Shown piece after piece: positions 24,642-36,300 of a stretch of 64,000 bases of DNA; the first letter of the stretch is position 1, and every line of letters starts with the position of its first letter. This stretch comes from Saccharum officinarum (lineage: Eukaryota; Streptophyta; Magnoliopsida; Poales; Poaceae): assembly GCA_020631735.1 (NCBI GenBank), contig CM036162.1, forward strand, positions 90,568,401-90,632,400, written 5' to 3'. The notes under the pieces are model-generated. The model was not told the origin of the DNA. It made no database searches and was given only the letters and a program-made list of their open reading frames with translations. Both the position numbers and the translations under genes were made by a program.

Positions 24642-25168
24642 GACCGGACGCTGGACCGGACGCGGTCTCTGTATGACCGGACGCGTCCGGTTAGTGTTCA
24701 GCGTCTGCGCGGTTTTCAGTTTGATGATCGGACGCGCAGCGCGTCCGGTCACTGATGACCGGACGCGTCCGGTCATCCAGGGAGCTTACTGGACTCTAAC
24801 CGGACGCGGGAACTGTCGCGTCCGGTCATCGCGAGGAGCGCGTCCGGTCAGTTCTCCCGAGCGCAGAAGTAGAGCGCGCGACCGGCGCGTCCGGTCCCTC
24901 ACGGAACTGGAGCGTCCGGTCATGCGTCCAGAGGGGCAGTGAGCAGTGGAGTGACGATCGGACGCGCGGCGCGTCCGGTCACGTGCGATCGGACGCGTCC
25001 GGTCTCAACGGGAGCGTACTGGAACGCGACCGGACGCGGGCACTGTCGCGTCCGGTCAATCGGTTCAGCGCGTCCGGTCACGGCAACGGCTAGTTCTGAC
25101 ACGCACTATTTCTTGCTGTCGTGTAGTGACCGGACGCGTCCGGTCACCCTGACCGGAGCGTCCGGTCA
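24642..25168 (+). repeat. CpG-rich palindrome array in Sirevirus D U3 (copy II)
   Basis: About 20 CCGGAC/GTCCGG half-sites lie in 527 bp, in both orientations. Full 16-bp palindromes ACCGGACGCGTCCGGT occur at 24676-24691, 24758-24773 and 25129-25144, with TCGGAC variants between. The core ACGCGT matches the CGCG box recognised by plant CAMTA factors. It sits just upstream of the TATA box and could be an enhancer, a methylation target or both. Confidence 0.85.
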
Positions 25169-25218
25169 GTGCGATTTTCACTGCGTCATCTGTAATGGCT
25201 AGCTGCATACCCCTTCGT

Positions 25219-25226
25219 TATAAATA
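25219..25226 (+). promoter_or_regulatory. TATA box of Sirevirus D LTR (copy II)
   Basis: TATAAATA lies about 51 bp after the palindrome array. The same box occurs at 38203-38210 and 46637-46644, and Sirevirus E has one in the same relation to its array (50582-50589, minus), which supports it as the core promoter. Confidence 0.75.
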
Positions 25227-26025
25227 GAGGGTGTCCAGGGTTTGAGGGCAACTCTTGCACATTTTGAGAACTAGAGACATACTTTGAGCTAGAGAACAAC
25301 CCCTCCACTCATCTCTTGGCATAGTGGCACATCTTGAGTGAGATTGAGTGAGATTCAAGTGCATTGCTTGAGAGTTGCATTCTAGAGGCACTTGATCTTC
25401 GAGTTGCTGTGGATTTCTTGTTACTCTTCCGTGTTTCCCGACACGGTAGACGGCTTGGAGCAGCGAAGGTGATTGAGCTCGCAATTGGAGATTGTTGGAG
25501 CCTTCACCAAGTGTTGTAAGGGGTTCTTGATCCTTCCTCGCGGGAGTTCGCGAATTGGATACTCTAGTGGAGCTCGTGGCTTGGAGGATCCCCATCTTGT
25601 GTGCGATTGTGCGGCGCCCGCCGAGGGCTCGACTCTTGATAGTCGATTAGCTCGCGAATCGACAAGTGGGTGTATCGCCACAACGGGGAGTAGCTTGCCG
25701 GGAAGCAAGTGAACCTCGGGATAAATTCTTGTGTCATTCTCTTCTCGAGGACTTCTCTTGTGTGATTGATTGATTGGTACTTCTCATCTCTACACGGCGG
25801 TATAATCACTCAAAGCTCTTCTCTTGTATTACTTCTTGTTTCTAGCTTGTAGTTGTTGTTGTGTTTAGTGAATAGCTTTGTTGTAGACTTGTGTAGGTGG
25901 CTTGCTTAATTAGTTAGAGCTAGTGCATTTGCTTTGCCACCTTTTGTACTAACATGTGGCTAAGTAATTCTTGTAGAAGTTTTAATTAGGCTATTCACCT
26001 CCCCTCTAGCCTATTGGACCTTACA

Positions 26026-26283
26026 CTCGCGTCTGATCATCCTCGTGAACCGCAGTTCCCTCTGGGCGATTGACCGGACGCGCCGGTCCCGTGAGTGACC
26101 GGACGCGCCGGTTACAAACCCTAACACCCGCGTCTACGCTGTACTGACCGGACGTGTCCGGTCATACCATGACCGCATCCGGTGCAGCGTCCGGTCACCT
26201 CTATGACCTCCGTTCGCCTCCGTTTCTTTTCCGACTTTCGGCGTAGTGGAAAATAGGCATTTCAAGTTCCCAAAAACACCCGT
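26026..26283 (-). mobile_element. Sirevirus E-type LTR fragment, host of the Sirevirus D insertion (copy II)
   Basis: The first 80 bases match 50972-51060 of the E LTR, including the unbroken target CTCGCGTC, so D is inserted within an E-type LTR U3. It carries ACCGGAC/CCGGT motifs (26072-26197) and then a stretch matching the reverse complement of LTR sequence around 24560-24640. LTR similarity ends near 26275, a few unmatched bases follow, and pol sequence starts at about 26284. The remainder of the LTR, the tail and the last part of pol are deleted. Confidence 0.82.
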
Positions 26284-27746
26284 GACTGTTTTGTTTCTTT
26301 GAGGACCATGACACAAGTGATCTTCCAAGTAATTGACATGTGCCACTTGTGCTCTTTCTATTGATCTTGCAACCCCCATAGTCGGAGTCCGAATATCCAA
26401 TCAATTCAAACTTTGACCCCTTAGGATACCATAGTCCAACATCTTTTGTTTGCTTCAAGTACCTCAATATTCTCTTTGCGGCCATGAGATGACTCTCTCT
26501 AGGTGAGGCTTGATATCTAGCACACATACAAACACTAAACATGACATCCGGCCTTGATGCGGTGACATAGAGTAGATTTCCAATCAAAGACCGATATTCC
26601 TTTTGATTCACCAATTTGCCATCAAAATCACTATCCAAATTGCCATTTGTACTCATTGGAGTTGAAATTGGCTTTGCATCTTGCATTCCAAACTTCTTCA
26701 ACATGTCCCTTATGTATTTCCCTTGACTCACAAATGTCCCATTCTTCAATTGTTTGACTTGGAGACCAAGGAATTAGCTAAGTTCACCAATCATAGACAT
26801 TTCAAACTCTTTGGCCATCATAGCACCAAATTCTTCACAATAATCTTGATCGGTTAATCCAAAGATGATTTCATCAACATATATTTGCACTATGAATAGA
26901 TCATTCCCAATCTTCTTGGTGAATAGAGTTGTATCAACCTTGCCCATCTTGAATCCCTTAGAGAGAAGGAAATTCCTTAGTCTCTCATACCATGCTCTAG
27001 GTGCTTGCTTTAAGCCATATAAAGCCTTCTTCAACTTATATACATGGTTGGGTTTCTTGTCATCTTCAAATCCAGGAGGTTGCTCAACAAAGACTAACTT
27101 ATTGATGATTCCATTGAGAAATGCACTTTTGACATCCATTTGATATAATTTGATGTTGTGTGCACAAGCATAAGCTAATAGAATCCTTATTGCCTCCAAT
27201 CTTGCCACGGGAGCATATGTCTCATCATAGTCAAGACCTTCTACTTGAGTGTAACCTTGAGCAACTAGTCTTGCTTTGTTTCTCACCACAATGCCATCTT
27301 GATCTTGCTTGTTTTTGAACACCCATTTGGTTCCAATCACATTGTAGTCATTTGGCCTTTCTACCAATTCCCAAACATCATTTCTTGTGAAATTGTTAAG
27401 CTCTTCTTACATAGCCATGATCTAATCGACATCCTTCAAAGCTTCTTCTATTTTCTTTGGTTCTATGGTTGACACAAATGATGCATGCTCACAAAACATA
27501 GCCAATCTTGATCTTGTTTGCACACCACTTCTAATATCACCAATAACACTATCAATAGGGTGATCTCTTGCAACATGTTGTGGTTGGAGTACTTGCACTC
27601 GATTGCTTGAGCTTGGTTGATCACTTGATGTATCTTGATGAGATGAACTAGCACCATGATCTTGCACTTGAGAGTCACTAGCTAGCTTGAATGGAGAATT
27701 GAGCACTTGATCTTTATCATCATCTTGAATATCAATTACTTGCTTT
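26284..27746 (-). pseudogene. pol: Sirevirus E pol fragment: RNase H, RT and linker (copy II)
   Basis: Read on the minus strand it gives part of the integrase-RT linker, RT, and RNase H up to [11 protein letters not shown]. One frame runs through but is closed by stops at 26774-26776 (a Tyr position after GELS) and at two positions near 27405-27424. The RT active site is YVDE (26870-26881) in place of YVDD, and all three E copies share it. A Glu at the second metal-binding Asp is expected to cripple RT. RNase H is cut at its C-terminal side by the fusion to LTR sequence at 26284, and the 5' side is cut by the junction with LARD-B. Confidence 0.9.
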
Positions 27747-27780
27747 GATCACTTGATGTATCAATTACTTGCTTTGTTCT
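27747..27780. other. Filler DNA at the Sirevirus E / LARD-B junction
   Basis: A 17-base stretch of E pol (27731-27747) is repeated at 27760-27776. The bases between match a nearby template: the 16-mer at 27747-27762 equals 27619-27634. The junction then enters LARD LTR sequence in mid-LTR with TAAT shared by both parents. Copying of local sequence at a microhomology junction is typical of end-joining repair with template switching. An assembly artefact would also be possible. Confidence 0.65.
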
Positions 27781-30700
27781 AATTTGGTGATGACATGTAC
27801 TAACTAGGAAAAATATTAAACACACTAGTTGTTCACTGTTTTCTTAGGGTTTTGATTGGACCTTGATAAATAAGGAAATCTATATTATTTTGCTTGTTAT
27901 TTTTATATCTTGAGTTGTGCTGCTCTAATTGATGTGAAATTTTTATGGTAGGCTTTTCATGCTATGAATGTACTGTGGTATAAATTTCATGGCCATTGCT
28001 TACTGTATGCTCAAGTTATTGAGTTAACTTATTTATGGCTTAATAAATAGCTTATAAATAATATATAAATGATAAAATAGAAAATGTTGTTCCATCACCT
28101 TATTATGATGTTGCTCTTTGATGTTAGTTCATTCTATGGCCATGTGTTCACAGAAAATATTGAGTTTTAGGTTTAACTTGCTCTCACATGATTTAGTGCA
28201 ATAGCTACTTGTCTTTTTCATAGAGGTTGATATACTTGCCCAAATGGATTGAAATTTAGACAGTAGACTTTTGAGAGCATTTGTAGACCCCTGTAATTTT
28301 GGTAGAATTTATGGAGTATCGTTATGATGTGGTCATAATTCCACCTAATGATCTAAATAAATTAAGAAAATGTATTAAAAGAATTTATTTAGTAATTGAC
28401 ACTATGTTTTCTGATGTTCATTAGTCATGTATGAAATGTTGGTAAAGTTGGTTTTGCCTAATTATATGTTTGCAACGGAAGTTAATAATTATTTCTTGCA
28501 AATGAGGTTTCTGGACAGATCTGGGAACTTAGCAAAGTTCTTCATGATAATGTGCTTTGTTGTGAAACTTATTTATACAAAAGTTGTAGATACTTTATGT
28601 ATCTAGCTTCTGTTAAAATTTGGTGGTATTTGGCCATGTGGTTTAGGAGTTATAGCTGTTTAAAGTTGGGGTACAGAATTGCTTGCTCTCTGTCTTGTTA
28701 GACTAGTTTCTGTATTTGTGTAAATTCGACATGTTAAACTCTGGAATCATGCTGTGATGGTATTAAATGAAATGTAGAGAATTTCATAAGCTTTCTATAA
28801 TGTCTTATTTCATAACATTTGGATTTGTATATCTCCAGATATGATTGATTTATGAAGCTACTGTTTGCTAGTCCAGAAATTGACATATTCCAGTTATCGT
28901 TGTTGCTTCACCTTGAGTTGCTTTGCATGTTGCTAAGTGTGATTCATGTCCTTGGTGATGAAGTTAGTACACCAGAAACTTGTGAAGATTATGCTTTACT
29001 TATTATAAATGGAATGGTTGGTGTGCTATAGTCAGTGAGTGGCTTTGAGGGCTTGTATCTTGTTTAAATATTGTGCTTGTCTTATGTGATGCATTCTTAT
29101 TGCCATTCATCATGTTCATACACATGCATCGTCATATCTCATTTAGGTACGTTAGATGCACTACGTGGATGGCAAGATGTGGAGCTAAACCCGAAGATGG
29201 AGTTGGTGGATCCATCCCGAAGATAGAAGGACCGGACAAGTGATAGATTGGGAGATGCTCGCCAAGTGAATTCATCTGACATACTCTAACTTGAGTCGGA
29301 TCCCAGGCAAGCTCCGGAGCATTATAAGCCTCCTATCTTCAAAGCAATTAATTCTATATATGTTATAAGTATTGTTGCATTAAGTGATAGGAGTTGGTTG
29401 GAAACTCTTGCTGCATTATATTATTCCTTGTCCAGATATATGAATCCTTGAATCCTACATAGACTAGGATCGAGTAGATGCTTAGCCCTGCTTTAAGCGG
29501 TAGAAGTCAGGTGATTTCCTATCACCTGCGAGATATAGGGATATTCATATATGGCACGGTTGGCTATATTTGCTATCGTGGAATGGAACCATGTGTTAAT
29601 AAAATGAAATGAGACCGGGCGGGATGACGATAGTGAAGCAACAAGGCATGGAGGTCTTGGGTGTGAATCTATCCCCGTCTGAGTCGTTTAAGGACCAATT
29701 CGTTGTACGTCCTTGAGTCATGTTGAACGCAGTCTAACACTTAGTTGGTCGGATAAGTCGTTCCGACCGCGAAGCCGAGTAATGTGATTCAGGCCGGGAA
29801 TCGAATGGTAGGTTGCTTCTTGGAGGAGAGAAAGGATGTGCTTGGGGACATTGGCGTGAGACCAAGGGGCGGTTAGAGTCCCTATCACCTGGCAGAGTGT
29901 TGCCCTTGGGGTCGCGACATCATTCGGACCCGCGATTCCTGAATCATATGAAAAGGTGGCTTGTGCGACCCTGGCAGGGGCCTGCGCGGTGAGTGTTAGA
30001 AATACCCCTCCAGCTGGATAGGAATTCGATTCGAATCGCCGTCGCTCCCGGTTAGTGAGCACTTGACTTGAGCAGCGGCAACGTAGATTCAATTAAATTG
30101 AACTGATGGTTAATTGGATCACGATGGAAATGTTGCCTCAATTTATACCTGCTATGGTTAATATTGTTTGCTCCTAATAAAGTGAGTGCTCTAGTACAGG
30201 TGCTAATATAGATGACAGGTTAATGATGATTAACTTGATGCTTAAGCATTAATGATTACTTATCTGTATTAAGCTTTTATGCAAAATGTTGTCAAGCTAG
30301 CCCCACTTTATATCAGCCTTGCATGATCCTTGGTGTCACTTTATTTCTGGTTTCTGATGGGTAAGTCTAGCTGAGTACCTTCTCATACTCAGGGTTTTAT
30401 CCCCACTTGTTGCAGGTTGTGATGTATCATGGCGACTGCAAGAGTTGGTTGGCTCCTGCCTTGTGGCAGAGTGTGATCATGGGCATGATCCTTCTTATTT
30501 ACCTTATCTCTAATGCTTTTGTTGGAAGTCGACCGTGGTACTGGTATATATTAGAAATAAGAATAATGTTAGTTTCAAATTACTTTGCTTCCGCTACTTT
30601 TCAATGTAAGTTCTAATAACTATGTTGAACTCCGATGTATATTGAATTACTTGCGAAATGGTTGTAACATGTGACTTGTTATGTTGAATCACTATGATCT

Positions 30701-30840
30701 TGGCTTGTATGTTGGTTGGTTTGAAATCCCTCGTGATTTCATTGGACTACCGGAGTTATATGGGCTCAAGTGCGAGAATTTGATCACTCCGGTGATTGTT
30801 TTTGTACTTGTGCTCTTATAATTTGGATGGTTCCATTACA
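27781..30840 (+). repeat. LARD-B 5' LTR, left-truncated
   Basis: It starts in mid-LTR at the equivalent of about 56677 in LARD-C and ends in CCATTACA before the PBS. It matches the LARD-C 5' LTR better than it matches LARD-B's own 3' LTR at more than a dozen sites. It contains no promoter-like GGCCCA cluster, because that part is deleted. Confidence 0.9.
29553..30062 (-). other. Conserved LTR block with antisense open frame (LARD-B)
   Basis: This is the counterpart of 5212-5720. The antisense frame is open for 124 codons (29718-30092, minus strand) and shares almost every residue with the LARD-A frame, although the subfamilies are well diverged elsewhere. Confidence 0.6.
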
Positions 30841-30842
30841 GC

Positions 30843-30857
30843 TGGTATCGGAGCAAG
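30843..30857 (+). other. Primer binding site of LARD-B
   Basis: TGGTATCGGAGCAAG lies two bases after the LTR end, as in LARD-A and LARD-C. Confidence 0.92.
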
Positions 30858-33330
30858 ATTCAACATTAAACTTGTCGTATGTGTATTTAAAACAAAGGTT
30901 TTGTTTTATAAAATCAGTTTTATCAACGTATAGCTATATATAGGTTTGTGAAAATCTAAATTTTAAACCTAAGTATGCCAGTGGTCAATTTCCTTATGCC
31001 CATATAAGGATTATTAGGTGGCTTATATAAGTACGAACTTGGGGGTTTTTCATTTATGCATCTACGCCCAGGCCAAGATATGTATGTGTGATAACTCTCC
31101 CACACTATGCTACCTGGTGTGTTAGATTAGAGGTAGCCTTCATATATGAAATAGCCATATATGTCGCTAGTTTACTTTTATGCAACATCGCACCTACACT
31201 CAGGTAAGTGTGAGTTGTGAGAGCATGACCGAACATCTATCGGTCTAGGGGAGAGCTAGTTTTGGTTACTGGATTATTTACATGTTGCACACATGTATAT
31301 ATGAAGGTACTTAATTGTGGGTGATTGATGATTCGGGTAGTTTTGGTGCTACATGTATATATACGGGGGTATATGTACATGGGAGTACTTAGAATTTTAC
31401 TTCTCTGTGTGCTATATTGGGAAATGTTGGGCTGCAATGAAACTTTTCTGCAGGTACGCTAACCACGAATGCGTAAGTCGAATGTAGCTGACGACTAGCT
31501 ATATATCGAGAGAGTGCGTGTTACGCCACCGACATAGAACGTGATCGCCACCTTAGGTTGGCAATCTTGTGAGGACGAATAGGACGAAGCATGCATCTTC
31601 ATGATTGTTGCTTTATGCATAGCTATGCTCCTCTCACCCTTGTTCAAATGATAAGTAACTTGTGATCAATGTAGTACACTATCTTTCTTGTGTGAAGCTA
31701 AACAAGAATGTCTTACTCTATGTTGCTCACCCAAGCGTTTGCCAATGCTTTAGATCTCACTTAAGTAATTATGGGTTCTCATGAATGAATTAAATTCGTG
31801 TTGGTCTAAGGTAACAAAATTTAGAGCTACTAGAATAACATGTTTGTGCGCTCTCTTGTTAAGTAGAACAAAGGCAAGCTTTGTTTTGCTTGTTGAATAT
31901 TGGCTGCTAGAACGTTTTCTGTTGCAGTGATGCTTTCGTGGTCATAATGGTGTTTTCTGTAGTTATGGAGAATACCAAAATTATAGCTAACTTACACATC
32001 TAGCTAGGTAATGACTCCTTGGTAGCTACGAAGGCTATGTCTTACAGAGCAATAACCAACAAGAAGTTAATTAACTAGCCAACAACTTGCATGGTATTCT
32101 ATCTTCTAGAGCCATTGTGATCAAGTCAATTCCGTCTTGGACAATCACACAGATAGTGTAAGATGTTCAATCAGCTGTGATGAAGAATTAGAGAAATGCA
32201 TGCCCTAGTTTCGATCAACATCCTTGTGCCCTTAGGTGCCACAAACGGTTTGTTCATAACTTTGTTGGACAAAGTGTTGAGGAATATTCGAAAGCAATCT
32301 GAGAAGTGTCAAACAAAAAAATTTCTCATCTTAGAGCTGCTATATGACCCTAAAGAGAAAGTCTCATGGTGAAAGGTTGGCCTGGCAAAGTTGCTACAGT
32401 GCAAGTCAACTCAACTTACAGTGCAACTAAGTCACGAAGGAAAATTTTTACTCAATCGCTTGGTGGTAGACTACTCCCCGCAGTTTAGTGAATATTTACA
32501 ACTTTTGTTGTCCTTAAGGCGTCGTTACATCTTTCCTTGGGAATTATTTTCCAATGATGACATACTTTGGTACCTTATACATGTTTTTACCCAAGAGGTT
32601 GCATCTGATTCAACCCAGATAACTGTTGTCTTTGGATAAAAGAATCTTATTAGATAACTGTTGGCAGAAATAGGAAGCCGACAGAGTCAGCTATCACATT
32701 CACTGACCATCGATAGACTCAGATAATACAGTGTTATCATCAGAGAAAGAGAACTACATGCATGGAATAGTAAGTAGCTTTCCATTAGCTGATATATGAA
32801 TGTTTGAACATTTACGACCAACATAGACCCTGTCTATTGGTTAGTCAGTATCCTATAGCCTCAGAGTATATTTGTCGTCTATGATCTCACCCTTTTGGAA
32901 GGTTGTGCTCAAACCATTTTGGTAGAGGACTGCTTTTCAAACTTTGTGAACATAGAGTCATTTTGATGAGTATACTTCTGAAGATTTTGGTCTAATGTAA
33001 AGTTCATATGGACTATGCTGTGTTCACTAAAGAATCAGATACTTGTTAGTGGTTCGCTCATGGACCAAACGATCTCCATACATTGAGAATGCAGTACTGT
33101 GCTATCTGGGATTCCTCCCAAAGTAACAATGCTTCATGGAAGTCAATGAAGGAAATTCTTCAGACAAATTTTACTATAAAGAGTAAGTATCAGAAAGTGC
33201 TTTTGACCAAATTGTTCTCCGATGCTGAAGCTTTGTGGCTAAATGCTATAGCAGATATTGGGAACTAGATAACGTGTCTCTCTTCCTTAAAAGGTCTTCC
33301 ATTCCGAATCTCGGGACGCGATTCTTTTAA

Positions 33331-33341
33331 GGGGGGAGGGC
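33331..33341 (+). other. Polypurine tract of LARD-B
   Basis: GGGGGGAGGGC lies directly before TGTAACACCC, the 3' LTR start. Confidence 0.92.
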
Positions 33342-36300
33342 TGTAACACCCTAGGTGTTTATCATCAATTAAGTGGTGGGTTTAAGATCAAACATGATAG
33401 ATTAGGGGAGATGACGATGTCAAAGTCAAACCTATGGGATAAGCCCTAACCTAAACTTGGATATTGCACCCTTGCTTACATATAGGCTCAATTAAAAGAT
33501 ATATGCTTGGGTGTTGTTATCAAAGTATCGTCACATGTCTCACATCAATAACCATCTATATTGATCCCTGGAAAAGTTTCATGAAGTTTGGAATCAAAAA
33601 GTCACATGAAATGATAAGTTCCATTCCTATTGGAATTTGCCCCATTAAGTTAATGGAACTATAGATCATCAACGAAGCTTTGCAAATTACCCAAATGACT
33701 CTAGATGAACTTTACAACACCTTAACTACACTTAGGACATTTAATGGAACAATGTTCATGTTGATCATTTTGCCTAAATGTGCTTCTAAGTGATGGTTGA
33801 CCATGTATGGACCCTAGAACACTTTTGTTTGACTATTTCAAAAGTGTGACCTAGAAGCTTTGTATGACTGTACACCCTTTTACAAAGTTGTAGGGAATTT
33901 TATAAGGAACAAACTTTGTTTAAGAGTCAAGTCATAAAAATGTGTGTAACATGCTCAAATAGGGCCCTCAAGTCAGAATTGGGACTGTTTCCGACACTTA
34001 GCAATTTAAAACCCTGATTTCAGTGTCTCCGACATTGACATCCCGCGTTCTCGAGTTTTTGCTGAGCAACTTAAATTGGTCCAAATACAAAAGTTAGAGC
34101 TTACATGATGGGGAAGAGCATACAAGAAGATGGCACCAATTGCAATTCTTTTTGACCCCCATTTTGGATTGTTGCTCGTTGCTTTCAAATCACTGACATT
34201 GGCAACTTTGGAGCCATGTATCTCCTAAACCAGAACCCTAATGAGTAAAGTGTCTTAATAAAAATCGTAGAGCATCATGTGGTCTTCAAACTTCATTTTG
34301 GGCCCAATATCCAATTCGGCCCATATCTAGCCCAAAAATGGCCTCCAAGATGCCTCGAACTGCGCCCGCCACCTGTTCGGGGAAAGTCCTCAAAGGCGAC
34401 AGGTGTCCCGAACGTGGCCGCCATGCACTTCTCCTTGCTGCCTCGTGCCGGGAGTCGGGGCCATTGGGGAGCCACCCGAGCGCCTGCCTCGGTCTCGCTT
34501 CCTCCTTATCCGGCCGCGTTTCACATCTCCTTCGTCGCTCCCAAGTGTCCTGCGTGCTGGGCGTGGCCGCGTCCGCCATGGGCACTGGAGCGGGGCTCCG
34601 AGCTCGGTCGCCATCCTTGCCACCACTAGCAGCCGTCGTGCACCAAACCGCCACCGCCAGGAGTTTCTTTACCTTTCCGCGAGATTAGAACGCTGTTTTC
34701 CCCACCTCCAATTGTCACCGTAGTGCGCCACCACCATGGCTGCCATGGCCGAGCTCCGGGCGCCACCGTGATTCCCTGTCTATGGTCTCCATCCACCCAA
34801 ATGAACCACATCAGCACCTCCGTCACTTCGGGCCGCACCTCCTGCACCCTCTCCTGAGGCCGCTCACCACCATAGCATTGTCGCCATCGGACCGCCGCCG
34901 TTGCCGACACCCGCTCCTGTGGCCACGGTGCTGGGGACCGCCTCGAGCAGAGCCGAGTAGCTCCGCGGGTGCGCAAGGGCCCCTGGATGCTCGCGCCGTC
35001 CTTGGCCACCGCCGCCGACGACCCCCTCGCCGGAGCCGTGAGCCCGGCCCCCTCCCCTGTTTTCGGCGGCCGGCAGTGAGGCCAAGCCCGTTCCCCTCTC
35101 TCCCTCTCTCTGTGTCCTTTTGTTTGAATGACAGGTGGGGCTAGGTGGTCTAGCGGGTCCCACTTGTCGGTTTAAGAAAGCGGTTGTCTGGGTATGTATT
35201 CGGGTGGAGCTAGCAAATTAAGTAGGGTTGTTCTAATTCTGTTTTGAATTTTAGAAAATTGGTGAATCTTATAAAAATCATATCTCATGCTAGGTAATTC
35301 CAAAAATAGCAAGAGTGGACTTTTTGGAAACTTTGAGAAGAGCTCTTTGTAGTAGAGTCATAAAATTCTTTATGTTTGTAGATGTTTTCTGATGTCTTTA
35401 TTTAAGTTTTAAAAATGCTCTAAATGCCTCTAAACTTGACCAGAGCAAGATCTGGAGTTTTATGACTCCAAAAAAAATAGTGATTCTTATTTTGATAATT
35501 TGGTGATGACATGTACTAACTAGGAAAAATATTAAACACACTAGTTGTTCACTGTTTTCTTAGGGTTTTGATTGGACCTTGATAAATAAGGAAATCTATA
35601 TTATTTTGCTTGTTATTTTTATATCTTGAGTTGTGCTGCTCCAATTGATGTGAAATTTTTATGGTAGGCTTGTCATGCTATGGATGTACTATGGTATAAA
35701 TTTCATGGCCATTGCTTACTATATGCTCAAGTTATTGAGTTAACTTGTTTATGGCTTAATAAATAGCTTATAAATAATATATAAATGATAAAATAGAAAA
35801 TGTTGTTCCATCACCTTATTATAATGTTGCTCTTTGATGTTAGTTCATTCTATGGCCATGTGTTCACAGAAAATATTGAGTTTTATCTTTAACTTGCTCT
35901 CACATGATTTAGTGCAATAGCTATTTGTCTTTTTCATAGAGGTTGATATACTTGCCCAAATGGATTGAAATTTGGACAGTAGACTTTTGAGAGCATTTGT
36001 AGACCCCTGTAATTTTGGTAGAATTTATGGAGTATCTTTATGATGTGGTCATAATTCCACCTAATGATCTAAATAAATTAAGAAAATGTATTAAAAGAAT
36101 TTATTTAGTAATTAACACTATGTTTTCTGATGTTCATTAGTCATGTATGAAATGTTGGTAAAGTTGGTTTTGCCTAATTATATGTTTGCAACGGAAGTTA
36201 ATAATTATTTCTTGCAAATGAGGTTTCTGGACAGATCTGGGAACTTAGCAAAGTTCTTCATGATAATGTGCTTTGTTGTGAAACTTATTTATACAAAAGT

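Larger units (their letters stand above)
19155..26025 (+). mobile_element. Sirevirus D (Ty1/copia, SIRE/Maximus), 3' part, copy II
   Basis: This is the continuation of the element interrupted at 4435. It contains the end of gag, complete pol, a 1.1 kb non-coding tail with several polypurine tracts, and the 3' LTR (23987-26025). Pol order (protease, integrase, RT, RNase H) identifies Ty1/copia. A coiled-coil Gag, long LTRs and repeated PPTs fit Sireviruses. The element's 5' LTR and early gag fall in the gap before 4153. CTCGC after the LTR (26026-26030) is the probable right target duplication. Confidence 0.93.
23987..26025 (+). repeat. Sirevirus D 3' LTR, 2039 bp (copy II)
   Basis: It starts TGAAAGCCCAAG and ends GGACCTTACA. 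The copy III 3' LTR is 45407-47443 (2037 bp), and the end of the 5' LTR is seen at 39001 followed by the PBS, which proves the boundary. U3 carries the palindrome array (24642-25168), then a TATA box. CTCGC follows at 26026. Confidence 0.95.
30841..33341 (+). other. LARD-B interior, 2501 bp, non-coding
   Basis: It is colinear with the LARD-A interior (reverse orientation) apart from two segments missing here: about 1.84 kb joined at CTAGCTAG near 32015, and about 270 bp near 32300. Small frames at 32391-32639 and 33083-33268 contain stops in the LARD-A counterpart, so they are not conserved genes. Nothing else is recognisable. Confidence 0.85.

Noticed and set aside
24458..24755. Frames at the start of the palindrome array (also 45876-46173)
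   Set aside because: They translate the repeated CCGGAC motif into DRTRPV-like repeats. They lie in LTR U3 upstream of the TATA box and differ between copies.
24642..25168. A CRISPR-like or satellite array
   Set aside because: Motifs are palindromic, irregularly spaced, in both orientations and confined to LTR U3. There are no uniform spacers and no cas genes, and the DNA is from a plant.
32391..33268. Small frames in the LARD-B/C interior (32391-32639 and 33083-33268; 61284-61532 and 61976-62161)
   Set aside because: They are identical in B and C only because these are near-identical copies. The LARD-A counterpart has in-frame stops (for example TAG near 9530, read on the minus strand), so coding is not conserved.
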